A DNA stretch of 64,000 nt from positions 94,590,560-94,654,559 of the forward strand of contig NC_054536.1 in NCBI RefSeq assembly GCF_017654505.1, written 5' to 3'. Numbering within the stretch: position 1 is the stretch's first letter; each line of letters begins with the position of its first letter. Both the position numbers and the translations under genes were made by a program. Positions 25,269 through 36,434 of this stretch are shown here, one piece after another. The notes under the pieces were generated by a model. The model saw nothing but the letters and a program-made list of their open reading frames with translations, had not been told where the DNA came from and searched no databases. The stretch is from Polyodon spathula (taxonomy: Eukaryota; Chordata; Actinopteri; Acipenseriformes; Polyodontidae).

Positions 25269-25401
25269 ACTGTTGATTCTACTGTGTGTGTCTGGCAGTG
25301 TATGTGTGTGCATGTGTGTGTGCATCCATGTCAGTGTGTGCGTGTCAGTGTGTGTTTCAGTGTGTCAGTGTGTGTGTGTGCATGTGTGTGTGCTGGTGCA
25401 T
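25269..25401. repeat. (TG)-rich microsatellite, degenerate
   Basis: Alternating GTGT and CAGTGTGTG motifs. Cys-Val frames across it are artefacts. Confidence 0.9.
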
Positions 25402-27398
25402 TGTGGGTTGGAATTGGGTTGCACTGAAATCTTTTTTAACATTGGTTCCTGGTATCAGGATGCCAGGGCAACTGGTCACACAAGGTCATAAACCCTTTAC
25501 ATATACACCCACCCCTCCTTTACACAGACGAATGGAATTTCAATTTCAGTAGAAAACAAAGGTAAGCACATATCTTATATATTCCCAGTGCATGTCAGAG
25601 AATGTTTTATGTCATGTAAAAAGTTGTTGTAAGCCTTGCTTAAAAGCGTTAACCATAACAAAGTAACAGATCACCTCGCTACGTCGCCTTATATACCGTC
25701 AATCACATCCCCATGGTTAACAATTGCAACTGCGCCTCCAATCTGCAGCTGCCACATCGTTTCCCTTCCAGGTTGATGATTTAGTGTACCATAGCACCAG
25801 CCCCTTTCTAGATGGCTGACTTCCGCCTAACTTGGAAATGAATTCTCTGACCATCCAGTCCAGGGCACTCTGTTCATTTTTTTTTTTTTTTTAATTCTGA
25901 TGCACTTACATATCTATTTTGCCAGTTAACATTGTCTGGATTCATAGTATTCAACAACTAAGAGTTACGAACTGTAACTCTGAAAATTAGTTTTCAATGG
26001 TTTAATAAATGTGTACACCTGCTATCTGCACCTTCAAGCTGGAGAATTATACCAGGATGCAGCACAGTAATGTAACACTCATATTGTTACGGTTCTAAAG
26101 TCTTTAAAACAGTACTGTAAATGGAAAAAGGCTAAATTGAAGTTATCACTGAAATCGTAACTAAGTCAAAAACACAGATTTAAATGTCTGGGAAAACCTG
26201 AGTCAACATTGTGCTTGTTTTTAAACAAAATGCATTCGTGCAGCTTGCTCAGTCATTCAGCCTCCTTTGGCTTTAAAAAAAACCTGTGCTTTGTTTAAAA
26301 CTAAAACAACAATGTTCCCAGTAAAATTGCACACACTTGCTTTGAAATCTGCCTCACCTTTCTGAATGTTGTTACAGTAATTTTGCCTTCTCCATGACCA
26401 ACACACCACTTATGGTGGAGTGTCTATCTGGGTGCAATGCACGCATGATTGAGTGGGTTCCTGCTGTAAATTATAACTAATGTTGTAGTTCCACATAACT
26501 CCCACTGGATGGTGCTGTTACCCTGTATTTAAAAGCAATATCATCCTCTTGAAACCTACAGATTGTCCTGTTAGCTGCTGAAACTCCCATTGTATAATCT
26601 AAATACAGAGAAACAAACCAGGTCCTTAGAATGTACTTTAGAATGGACTGTTCTGTTTTCAATAATTAATAATGTTTGTTGCCATAAGCATTGTTTGCAA
26701 TGCAGAATGTTTTGGTATACACATGAATTGGTCTCATTATTTACTAGACTTAATACTTAACAGGACAACACACTTATGGTTTTATACATTAAGGAAATTG
26801 TCTTTATTTTGTATGTATTTTGTGTTAACAATGGTGTGTATAATGCATGACGTGTCATATTTTACAAAACTAGCATCCTAAGTAATTGTTGCAGAATTTG
26901 GGAGTATATGAAAACTGCTATGCTATCTATAGCTTGGACATGTAATCCCCTCTTTCATTTTCTGCTTGATGAATGCTCCTTCGAGCAAGAGGCTTTTGAT
27001 AGTTCTAGGATAATCAGTTAATTACATCCAGTATCGCTATTAATAAACAGCAAAACTCAAATAATTAAACTCATGTCTGCCTGTTAACTTTAGATGTGAA
27101 CTGGGCTGGAGGTATTGTTCCGAATGACCTTGTAGCTAGAGTCAGTTTTTGGATGCACTAGTTTTTTTTTTTTTTTTTGTGTGTGCTGAATCTCATTTCA
27201 TCTAGCAGAAAAAATCTATAGCATCCAGGTGTCTCAAACAGCTGCTAGATTGTCCATGCTCAGTAATAGTGTCTCTTACTGGGCTGGTCACAGGGGATTT
27301 TAAAAAGACCTTGTAGGGAACAAGCAGAAGTATAGAATTTAGAAAGACCTTCACTGGACATAACCCCTCACCCTGGTCAGTATAGCCAGTATAACAAT

Positions 27399-27400
<2 letters not shown>
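25402..27400. other. No gene seen
   Basis: Ordinary AT-rich DNA with T-runs near 25880 and 27163. No coding domain or repeat family was recognised. Confidence 0.4.
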
Positions 27401-27438
<38 letters not shown>

Positions 27439-27463
27439 TAATAATAATAATAATAATAATAAA
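27401..27463. repeat. (AAT)n microsatellite
   Basis: AAT/ATA units with one slip near 27438. Confidence 0.96.
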
Positions 27464-27485
27464 TGTAGTGTAGCATTATACTTAC

Positions 27486-27661
27486 AGATCCTGAAGAGGA
27501 TCCAATCCATCTTCAAATGCTGCTTCATATATTGAATCAGTGCTCTCCAACCCAGAAAGCTGATCATTTTCAACGTCACTTTCACTCCTATCCATCTCCT
27601 CCAAAACTTCTAAAATACTGAATTGACTTTTTTTGGGATGCTTTGGAACGCTGCTTGACAT
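27486..27661 (-). CDS. Candidate first coding exon, acidic N-terminus (piggyBac-like or host gene)
   Basis: On the minus strand an ATG at 27661 opens a frame of 58 complete codons. It starts MSSSVPKHPKKSQFSILEVL and passes into an acidic segment, MDRSESDVENDQLSG, then STDSIYEAAFEDG. It ends at 27486 with GATCT followed by GTAAGT, a perfect splice donor. Short basic starts followed by acidic stretches are typical of piggyBac transposase N-termini, but this could also be a host exon. Upstream DNA holds CCAAT-type boxes. An AAT microsatellite lies just inside the presumed intron. No second exon was found. Confidence 0.35.
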
Positions 27662-28440
27662 TTCGTTCGATTTACAAATGTTACAGAAAATGGTAAGAAA
27701 CCTTGATCCGCAGTGCGTAACACTGCATTCTCCTTACAATACAGATGGTGTGTTTACATACGCACATCGATTACTCTTCAATGGATTAGGCTACAAACAA
27801 AGTCAAGGTATGATTGGACAGCTTGTGACCTCCCCTATAACGTAATCAGGACGATTTAACCATTAACAGATAGTTGTAAGACCAGAGCAGCCAAACGCAG
27901 AGCTAGTCTATCAGAGTTGTTTTTGAACCATGAGGTACTAGACACATTGAGAAGGGGATATCTCAGCGGTGAAATGGCGAATTCGGAAAATTCCTTCGCT
28001 GTTTGACAGTAGGAAAACAACTATTTTGATATTGAGTCAGCTTTTTTTGCTCTTTTGCATTTGTAATAATATTACAGATGATTTATTATATGTAATGTGT
28101 AATTGCAGTACCATGTTCCGCCCGTGGGACAAGGAGGGCGTAAGAGACACGTAAACGTCACAGCTACTGAATGCTGCAGTGCCTTGACCACAATGAAACT
28201 TGTACGCTCTCTCAGCATGAATGGGGGGGCAACGCACACCATGGGGGCTCTGTAAGTGATTGGTCAATATGGGCTGTACTCATTTTGAGGAGGGCTGGTG
28301 TTTTTGGCATATTCCGCTTCCATAAGTTAGGACTGGCACTATGCATTGGTCGAAGACTTCCAGAGTATGAAAAGATACATGCTGGGAATAACAAGAAGAG
28401 ACAGGAAAAGGAAGGATGGATAAGAGTGCAAATGAAAGCA
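27662..28440. other. No gene seen
   Basis: The first 180 bp lie upstream of the candidate exon and could be its promoter. Beyond that no gene or repeat was recognised. Confidence 0.35.
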
Positions 28441-28576
28441 TGCAATGTTAATTTTAGAGCAAAAAAACTGAAATGGCAGTGGGCTGGATCCCAAGAGACA
28501 TAAAGCGACCAAGAAGAAGATGGCAAGATGAAATTGGGAAACACGCCGGAGCAACATGGATGAGAGACACAGCAGT
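28441..28576 (+). pseudogene. LINE ORF2 C-terminal fragment
   Basis: The plus strand reads KLKWQWAGSQE. After a small gap and a frame change it reads KRPRRRWQDEIGKHAG followed by ATWMRDTA. The order of a KW-WAGH-type motif, then KRP-GRP-RRW-D-I, then W-R-A is the usual ending of several non-LTR reverse transcriptases. The fragment stops at 28576, where the CR1-type LINE tail begins, so the later insertion probably cut it. The clade cannot be assigned. Confidence 0.55.
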
Positions 28577-28581
28577 CATAT

Positions 28582-29261
28582 ATAAGAACATAAGAACATA
28601 AGAACGTAAGAAAGTTTACAAACGAGAGGAGGCCATTCGGCCCATCTTGCTCGTTTGGTTGTTAGTAGCTTATTGATCCCAAAATCTCATCAAGCAGCTT
28701 CTTGAAGGATCCCAGGGTGTCAGCTTCAACAACATTACTGGGGAGTTGATTCCAGACCCTCACAATTCTCCGTGTAAAAAAGTGCCTCCTATTTTCTGTT
28801 CTGAATGCCCCTTTTTCTAAACTCCATTTGTGACCCCTGGTCCTTGTTTCTTTTTTCAGGCTGAAAAAGTCCCTTGCGTCGACACTGTCAATACCTTTTA
28901 GAATTTTGAATGCTTGAATTAGGTCGCCACGTAGTCTTCTTTGTTCAAGACTGAACAGATTCAATTCTTTTAGCCTGTCTGCATATGACATGCCTTTTAA
29001 GCCCGGAATAATTCTGGTCGCTCTTCTTTGCACTCTTTCTAGAGCAGCAATATCTTTTTTATAGCGAGGTGACCAGAACTGCACACAATATTCAAGATGA
29101 GGTCTTACAAGTGCATTGTACAGTTTTAACATTACTTCCCTTGATTTAAATTCAACACTTTTCACAATGTATCCGAGTATCTTGTTAGCCTTTTTTATAG
29201 CTTCCCCACAATGCCTAGATGAAGACATTTCTGAGTCAACAAAAACTCCTAGGTCTTTTTC

Positions 29262-29262
<1 letters not shown>
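28582..29262 (-). pseudogene. CR1-type LINE 3' end, copy 2
   Basis: This is the best-preserved of the three copies. The minus strand reads EKDLGVFVDSEMSSSRHCGE and KANKILGYIVKSVEFKSREV. It then reads LVRPHLEYCVQFWSPRYKKD, ALERVQRRATRIIPGLKG and RRIVRVWNQLPSNVVEAD, ending GSISY and a stop at about 28662. This C-terminal region is uninterrupted. The tail at 28582-28612 has three to four CATAAGAA units on the plus strand, that is TTCTTATG on the element strand. The 5' end is truncated at 29262 against a TA/CA microsatellite. Compared with copy 3, the sequence stops at the same YEKDLG segment. Confidence 0.88.

Positions 29263-29300
<38 letters not shown>
29262..29300. repeat. (TA)n(CA)n microsatellite
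   Basis: A short TA run followed by CA units. It separates the CR1-type LINE from the Tc1 element. Confidence 0.95.
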
Positions 29301-29304
<4 letters not shown>

Positions 29305-29676
29305 GCCGTGAAAAAGTATTTGCCCTGTCTGATTTTCTGCATTTTTGCAAATTTTTCACATTGAATTTGGTCAGATCCCTTTGTGTGTTGTAATAGTATA
29401 TAGAGGGAGTCAGAGAAAAAAATGACACCAAAGTTTGATGCTTCTTTCATTTGTTTGGTATGGAAGGTAATCAAACATGCAATCTTCAGGTGTGAAAAAG
29501 TTATTGCCCCCCTAGTTAACTCAACCCAATTAAAGGGATAATTAGGGTCAGCTGTTTGAATACTTTGGTTAACAATCAGGCCTGATTTGGGCCAGCCATG
29601 CCCAATATAAATCTGACTAACTTTGGCCCTTACCATCAGAGTGAAGTTGTCAGCACACAGGTTCTAGAAGCACATC

Positions 29677-31270
29677 ATGCCATGATTAACCCTTTGCAGT
29701 CCATTTATTCAGCGCTTGTCAGGCGTGTCAGGTCCAAATTATTTTCACACGTACTGTTTCTAATATATATTTTTTCCCTCCCAAGTAAAATCGGTTTAAA
29801 GGGCATTGCAATGCTATGCGACATCAATACTGCATCTCCAGCCAAGCCCCACCCCGTGTTCACTATATTTTCCACATATCCCTTTATAGATGTGCATACT
29901 GATCACTCATTTTATCACCAAACTCCTCAATAATACAATCCAAGTGATTATTTTATTACTATAACATCTCAAAAAGCTCTGCAAATGTCAGTGATATTCT
30001 TTGAGTGCTGGATGCGGAAGCAGCTACCTCCTTTGTTTAAGTCTGCTTATCTCTGTGTGGTGCAGCTGCTAGGGCTATTGCTCACACGCCCTTTTTTCGG
30101 TTTCATTCAGCTCCAATTGGTCTCACTCTGCCATTGAATGGTTTTCTTGGATTTTTGGAGAAAAAACGAATAGAGACCTGTGCTTTACGTCTTTTCGATG
30201 ATGTCGGACAGGGTGTGACATTGGACTGGAAAGGGAAAATCATAATGTCGGACATGGGTTATGGTCAGCAAAGGGTTAAAAGAAATTCCTGAAGACCTCT
30301 GGAAAAAAGTTGTTGATGCCTATCAGTCCGGAAAGGGTTACAAAGCCATTTCTAAGGCTCTGGGGCTCCACCAAACCACAGTCAGACTAATATTGTCCAA
30401 ATGGAGAAAGTTTGGGACAGTAGTGAATCTTTCCAGGAGTGTCCATCCTGCCAAAATCTCTCCAAGAGCAAGGTGTAAAATCGTCCAGGAAGTCAGAAAG
30501 AACCCTAGAACAACATCCAGGGATCTGCAGGCCTCTCTTGCCTTGGTTAAGGTCAATGTTTAGACTCCACCATCAGAAAGACACTGGGCAAAAATCGGAT
30601 TCATGGCAGAGTAGCAAGGCGGAAACCACTGCTCACTAAGAAGAACATGAATGCTCATCTCAAGTTTGCCAAAAAGCACCTGGATGATCCTCAAGAGTTC
30701 TGGAACATTGTTCTATGGACAGATGAGTCAAAAGTGGAAGTTTTTGGCCAACATGGGCCCCGTTATGTATGGCAAAAACCAAACACTGCATTGCACTGTA
30801 AAACCCTCATACCAACAGTCAAGCATGGTGGTGGTAGTGTCATGATTTGAGGATGCTTTGCTGCATCAGGACCTGGATGATTTTCCGTCATTGAAGGAAC
30901 CATGAATTCTGCTCTGTATCGGAGAATTCTACTGGAGAATGTCAGGTCACTCGTCCGTGTGCTGAAGTGAAGCACGGCTGGATCATGCAGCAAGACAATA
31001 ATCCAAAGTAAACAAGCAAATCTACATCAGAATGGTTGAAGAATAAGAAATTTAAAGTTTTGGAATGGCCTAGTCAAAGTCCAGACCTAAACCCCACTGG
31101 CAGGACCTGATACGAGCAGTTTATGCTAATACACCCACAAATGTCATGTGAGTTGAAGCAATTCTGTACAAAGGAGTGGGCCAAAATTCCTCCATGGCAA
31201 TATGAGAGAGAGATCAATAACTACAGGAAGCGTTTGGTTTGGTTCTTGCTGCTAATGGTGGCATAACCAG
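29677..31270 (+). pseudogene. Tc1 family A transposase, interrupted
   Basis: The start ATG-CCA at 29677 is followed by a TGA where copy 2 has CGA. The nested MITE then splits the next codon. After the MITE the frame resumes EIPEDLWKKVVDAYQSGKGY. This is the paired-type helix-turn-helix that binds the terminal repeats, and it continues TTVRLILSKWRKFGTVVNL to a stop at 30561. The catalytic part restarts at 30647 with LWTDESKVEVFGQHGPRYVW, which keeps the first Asp, and then [11 protein letters not shown] with a stop. Beyond 30850 several frame changes destroy the rest, including the region that should hold the second Asp and the Glu. It cannot encode a working transposase. Confidence 0.85.
29686..30279. 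mobile_element. piggyBac-type MITE nested in Tc1 (TTAA duplication)
   Basis: The insert is bounded by TTAA on both sides (29686-29689 and 30276-30279). Its termini are inverted: CCCTTTGCAGTCCAT on the left, and reversed CCCTTTGCTGACCAT on the right. The element has no coding sequence. In the related Tc1 copy at 42776-44313 the matching site is uninterrupted (ATTAAAATGAATTCC). TTAA duplication is the hallmark of piggyBac integration. Confidence 0.88.
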
Positions 31271-31494
31271 TTATTGACTCTAAGGGGGTGATTACTTTTT
31301 CACACGGAGGCATTGGGTGTTGCATAACTTTTTTTAATAAATAAATGAAAAAGTATCAAAATTTTGTGCTATTTGTTCACGCAGGGCCTTTTTTATGTAA
31401 TATTATATTTTGGTTGAAGATCTGATAACTTTCAGTGTCAGAAATATGCGAAAATGCAGAAAATCAGACAGGGGGCAAATATTTTTTCACGGCA

Positions 31495-31497
<3 letters not shown>

Positions 31498-31561
<64 letters not shown>

Positions 31562-31579
31562 CATACACACACACACACA
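31498..31579. repeat. (TA)n(CA)n microsatellite between two Tc1 elements
   Basis: About 60 bp of TA followed by CA units. It fills the entire gap between the family A and family B elements. Confidence 0.96.
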
Positions 31580-33169
31580 CAGTACTGTGCGAAAGTTTCA
31601 GGCAGGTGTGAAAAAATGCTGTAAAATAAGAATGCTTTCAAAAATAGACATGTTAATAGTTTATATTTATCAATTAACAAAATGCAAAGTGAGTGAACAG
31701 AAGAAAAATCGACATCAAATCAATATTTGGTGTGACCACCCTTTGCCTTCAAAACAGCATCAGTTCTTCAAGGTACACTTGCACACAGTTTTTGAAGGAA
31801 CTCGGCAGGTAGGTTGGCCCAAACATCTTGGAGAACTAACCACAGTTCTTCTGTGGATTTAGGCAGCCTCAGTTGCTTCTCTCTCTTCATGTAATCCCAG
31901 ACAGACTCGGTGATGTTGAGATCAGGGCTCTGTGGAGGCCATATCATCATTTCCAGGACTCCTTGTTCTTCTTTACGCTGAAGATAGTTCTTAATGATGT
32001 TCGCTGTATGTTTGCGGTCAATGTCATGCTGCAGAATAAATTTGGGGCCAATCAGATGCCTGCCAGATGGTATTGCATGATGGATAAGTATCTGCCTGTA
32101 CTTCTCAACATTGAGGAGACCATTAATTCTGAATACCAAATCCCCAACTCCATTTGCAGAAATGCAGCCCCAACCTTGCAAAGAACCTCCACCATGCTTC
32201 ACTGTTGCCTGCAGACACTCATTCGTGTACCGCTCTGCAGCCCTTCGTCGAACAAACTGCCTTCTGCTACAGCCAAATATTTCAAATTTTGACTCATCAG
32301 TCCAGAGCACCTGCTGCCATTTTTCTGCACCCCAGTTCCTGTGTTGTCGTGCATAGTTGAGTCACTTGGCCTTGTTTCCACGTTGGAGGTATGGCTTTTT
32401 GGCTGCAAGTCTTCCATGAAGGCCACTTCTGACCAGACTTCTCTGGACAGTAGATGGGTGTACCAGGGTCCCACTGTTTCTGCCAATTCTGAGCTGATGG
32501 CACTGCTGGACATCTTCTGATTGCAAAGGGAAGTAAGCATGATGTGTCTTTCATCTGCTGTAGTAAGTTTCCTTGGCCGACCACTGCGTCTACAGTCCTC
32601 AACGTTGCCCGTTTTTTGTGCTTCTTCAAAAGAGCTTGGGCAGCACATCTGGAAAACCCTATCTGCCTTGAAATTTCTGCCTGGGAGAGACCTTGCTGAT
32701 GCAGTATAACTACCTTGTGTCTTGTTGCTGTGCTCAGTCTTGCCATGGTTTATGACTTTTGACAGTAAACTGTCTTCAGCAACCTCACCTTGTTAGCTGA
32801 GTTTGGCTGTTCCTCATCCAGTTTTATTCCTCCTACACAGCTGTTTCTGTTTCAGTTAATGATTGTGTTCCAACCTACGTATTGAATTGGTGATCATTAG
32901 CACCTGTTTGGTATAATTGTTTAATCATACACCTGACTATATGCCTACAAAATCCCTGACTTTGTGCAAGTGTACCTAGAAGAATTGATGCTGTTTTGAA
33001 GGCAAAAGTGTAATCACACCAAATATGGATTTGATTTAGATTTTTCTTCTCTTCACTCACTTTGCATTTAGTTAATTGATAAATATAATCTATTAACATG
33101 TCTAATTTTGAAAGCATTCTTACTTTGCAGCATTTTTTCACACCTGCCTAAAACTTTTGCACGGTACTG
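31580..33169 (-). mobile_element. Tc1 family B element, complete, long inverted ends
   Basis: The termini CAGTACTGTGCGAAAGTTT and, reversed, CAGTACCGTGCAAAAGTTTT define a 1590-bp element. The inverted repeats extend inward about 200 bp on each side, for example ATGCTTTCAAAAATAGACAT against the reversed ATGCTTTCAAAATTAGACAT. This is the long-repeat arrangement known from fish Tc1 elements. TA follows the right end. A second copy starts at 63735. Confidence 0.92.
31720..32746 (-). pseudogene. Tc1 family B transposase relic
   Basis: The minus-strand ATG at 32746 starts MARLSTATRHKVVILHQQGL, a helix-turn-helix with SQAEISRQIGFSR. Frameshifts follow near 32630 and again near 32310. The middle frame holds RRSGRPRKLTTADERHI, which includes the GRPR-type motif between the two DNA-binding helices. 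The catalytic domain is one clean frame from 32310: [55 protein letters not shown], ending GGHTKY and a TGA at 31720. All three catalytic acids (Asp in TDES, Asp in HDIDRKH, Glu in TESVW) appear to be kept. Only the N-terminal frame breaks rule out a functional product. Confidence 0.88.
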
Positions 33170-33264
33170 TATATATATGTATACCTATATACAGTAGGTT
33201 TATCGATATGCATTCACACAATTTAAACGCTTGATGAGTATTTAGCATTTGCAGGTTTAATGTT

Positions 33265-34366
33265 ACCATTTCAAAACTCAGAAGGATAACACGTTTTATA
33301 ATCTCCCCCACCATTTCAACACCCAGAAGGATAACACGTTTTATAATCTCCCCCACCATTTCAACACCCAGAAGGATAACACATTTAATAATCTCTCCCA
33401 CCATTTCAACACCCAGAAGGATAACACATGTTATAATCTCCCCACCATTTCAACACTCAGAAGGATAACACGTGTTATAATCTCCCCCACCATTTCAACA
33501 CCCAGAAGGATAACACGTTTTATAATCTCCCCCACCATTTCAACACCCAGAAGGATAACACGTTTTATAATCTCCCTACCATTTCAACACTCAGAAGGAT
33601 AACATGTGTTATAATCTCCCCACCATTTCAACACTCAGAAGGATAACACGTGTTATAATCTCCCCCACCATTTCAACACCCAGAAGGATAACACGTTTAA
33701 TAATCTCTCCCACCATTTCAACACCCAGAAGGATAACACATGTTATAATCACCCCACCATTTCAACACTCAGAAGGATAACATGTTTTATAATCTCCCCA
33801 CCATTTCAACACCCAGAAGGATAACATATGTTATAATCTCCCCACCATTTCAACACCCAGAAGGATAACACGTTTTATAATCTCCCCACCATTTCAACAC
33901 CCAGAAGGATAACACATTTTATAATCTCCCCACCATTTCAACATCCAGAAGGATAACACGTTTTATAATCTCACCACCATCTCAACACTCAGAAGGATAA
34001 CATGTGTTATAATCTCCCCACCATTTCAACACTCAGAAGGATAACACGTGTTATAATCTCCCCCACCATTTCAACACCCAGAAGGATAACACGTTTTATA
34101 ATCTCCCTACCATTTCAACATCCAGAAAGATAAGACGTTTTATAATCTCCCCACCATCTCAACACTCAGATGGATAACATGTGTTATAATCTCCCCACCA
34201 TTTCAACACTCAGAAGGATAACACGTGGTATAATCTCCCCCACCATTTCAACACCCAGAAGGATAACACGTTTTATAATCTCCCGACCATTTCAACACCC
34301 AGAAGGATAACACATGTTATAATCTCCCCACCATTTCAAAGCCCAGAAGGATAACATGTGTTATAA
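33265..34366. repeat. 25-copy satellite array, about 44-bp unit
   Basis: The unit reads ACCATTTCAACACCCAGAAG, then GATAACACGTTTTATAATCT, then CCCC. I counted 25 copies over 1.1 kb. The variable core after GATAA alternates among CACGTTTTAT, CACGTGTTAT, CATGTGTTAT and CACATGTTAT. In CACGTG copies, ATAACACGTGTTAT is a perfect 14-bp palindrome. The array starts about 95 bp beyond the family B Tc1 element. It is not a CRISPR array because there are no unrelated spacers. Confidence 0.95.
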
Positions 34367-35746
34367 ATTTACCCCTCAGTGTCTTATGGATAAATTCCTT
34401 CAAGCCATGTTGGGTTCAGACAGTAATTTCTTCTGACAGATTTTAATATTATCATCAGTTTAAAGATGTGAAAACAAGAACATTCATAACCTTTGCTTCT
34501 AGAAAACTAAAAATCTATTTCAATTGATTTAACCCTTCAATGTACAAAAAAAATTCTCAAATATATTTTAAGAAGAAACTGTATGAACAACCGCTCAAGG
34601 AGTTAAACTTTTGATTATTTATTACAAAAACAGATATGAAAGACTTAAAAGTGTATAGAAAAAGAGTAATATTTTTCAACAGTCCCAAAGACAAATGTGT
34701 TGAAGCCTCTGCTCTAACTCCAGAAAACTGAATCAGACAGAAGAAATAAATAATTGAAAAGAGCTCACAAGATCAAAAGGGACCCTACTTGACAAGAGAA
34801 GCTTGACCTAAAAGTTTCTCGATATATATATAACACCCTATATTGAGACCCATTGTCAAAATGCACATTAGTTCATTGTCACTAAAAGGATGCTTTCTTT
34901 GGTGGGAATAATTTTCTATTCAGAGCTTTTTCTGGCTACAATCAGTCAATGTAGATATTAAAAGCTGACAACCAGGCATAGACATTCATTTTTAATGTAC
35001 TGCAGCCCATCCATTAAGGAAAAAAAAAAAAAAAACATCCATGTATTTTATATGTATCAATCACTGTACAAAATCTGGTTATTACTTTTTTTTTTTTTTT
35101 TTTGCTTCTCGCGGTTTCAGTCTGAAATTCCAGGAACTCACTTAGAAAACTCAATCATGCTTACTTGGCAGGCAAGCTTAATGGGGAGGTTGAGTGACTG
35201 CACACGAGAAAACTCAAACTCTGGAGTAACTGCAATGTGCCTGGATTGAAATGGCATGCTTTTAAAGAAGAAATGATTGTTTCAATTCCTGTTTACAAAG
35301 CTTTAATAACATGTGTTTGAGTGTTGTGCTGTGAGCATTGATCATCACTGGCCATTCAAAATCAGAGTGATTGGTTCTAGCTAATTATTATTTATTGTTA
35401 AGTGCATAATCTTTTTTTTGAAGAAATCTAACAATTATTTTTAAATTTTTGTGAACTTAAGAAAATTATGTACGAAAATGTATTTACGCACTAAAGTAAA
35501 TACTAAGGCTGAATTGCTTATGAATATTTTCCCATTTTCTTAAACCAAATTCACATGTATAAATCTGAACCACCACCAAAATGAATGAAGCTGTGTTAGA
35601 AGATAAACAAAACTTGCATTAGTCCTCATTATTTAATTCACACACAAAACAAATGCATCATTCGTTTAAGGACCAAAGGTGTATTGTAGACTATAAAAGA
35701 TGTAAATCGAGTCAGAAATGCTAATTACATTTTTCAGGTATAGCCT
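34367..35746. other. No gene seen; A- and T-tracts
   Basis: AT-rich DNA with a 17-bp A-run near 35019 and a T-run near 35087. No gene or repeat family was recognised. Confidence 0.4.
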
Positions 35747-36429
35747 TGTAGCAGGGCAGGAGCCCTGCACATGAAGAGTGGGTTTGATGTGTATATATTG
35801 TAATTAATTTAATGAAGTACGTGATGCTCCTGGGTTTGCCAGCTGTGGATAATCAGCATGTAGGTGTGTTCCAGCACAGCGTCAGGTATAAAGAGGTCCT
35901 GTTTGTTCATCTCGGGGCTGCTGCAAAGCCACGGACAACGGGTTAAAGATCGTCCACGCTACCCAGACATGGAGACCTGACTGTGTAATCCTGATCGCCG
36001 TGAGAGTGACCCGGGATCAGAAGGGAAACCGCCGACGGTCCTGCTAGTAGTCGGAGTCGGGGTTTGGTTGTGATTGAACACAGAGGATTAGTTCAGGAAT
36101 TGTAAATCCCACTAATGTATAGAGAGCGAGGTGTATAGAGCGGGACCTCAATGCCTTAGAGAGTAGCGCACGCCGTTGTTACGACACCTTTATTTTGATA
36201 GTTTTTTGTATTGTGTTTTATTTTGCACTTTTTGTACAGCTTGCTGTAGTAGTCCTCTGTGCCTTACCATCGCTGGTAACGTCACATGACCATTTTTATT
36301 TACTTTCACTTTCTGTTTGTTAATAAATCCTGCGTGCCTGTGCCAGCGTTTCAACTTCAACCCCTGTCTTGATCTCCTGCCTGTTACTCAACAGTGGATG
36401 CAGACACCCAGAAGCAAGACCCTGTTAGA
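35747..36429 (+). mobile_element. Solo LTR, Ty3/gypsy-type, with 5-bp target duplication
   Basis: The element starts TGTAGCAGGGCAGG and ends CCCTGTTAGA, near-inverted termini expected to have been TGTAACAG and CTGTTACA. AGCCT lies directly on both sides (35742-35746 and 36430-36434), a 5-bp target duplication. TATAAAGAGG near 35887 is a plausible TATA box, and AATAAA near 36322 a poly(A) signal. No internal coding region is present, so this is most likely a solo LTR left after recombination. Confidence 0.75.
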
Positions 36430-36434
36430 AGCCT

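Larger units (their letters stand above)
29301..31497 (+). mobile_element. Tc1 family A element, copy 1, carrying a nested MITE
   Basis: The left terminus reads CAGTGCCGTGAAAAAGTATT. The right terminus is its inverse (TTTTTTCACGGCACTG), followed by TA. Without the 590-bp nested insert the element is about 1.6 kb, the usual Tc1 size. A second copy at 42776-44313 lies in the opposite orientation. The left flank is CA rather than TA, probably from microsatellite change. Confidence 0.9.

Noticed and set aside
25051..25269. Frame starting with a hydrophobic, signal-peptide-like run
   Set aside because: It ends in low-complexity sequence and follows probable retroelement DNA; too weak to call a gene.
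28171..28544. Opposed 110-codon frames
   Set aside because: Part of the plus-strand frame is a LINE C-terminus; the minus-strand frame is its shadow.
33265..34366. CRISPR-like repetition
   Set aside because: The repeats are tandem with no unique spacers, and the genome is eukaryotic.
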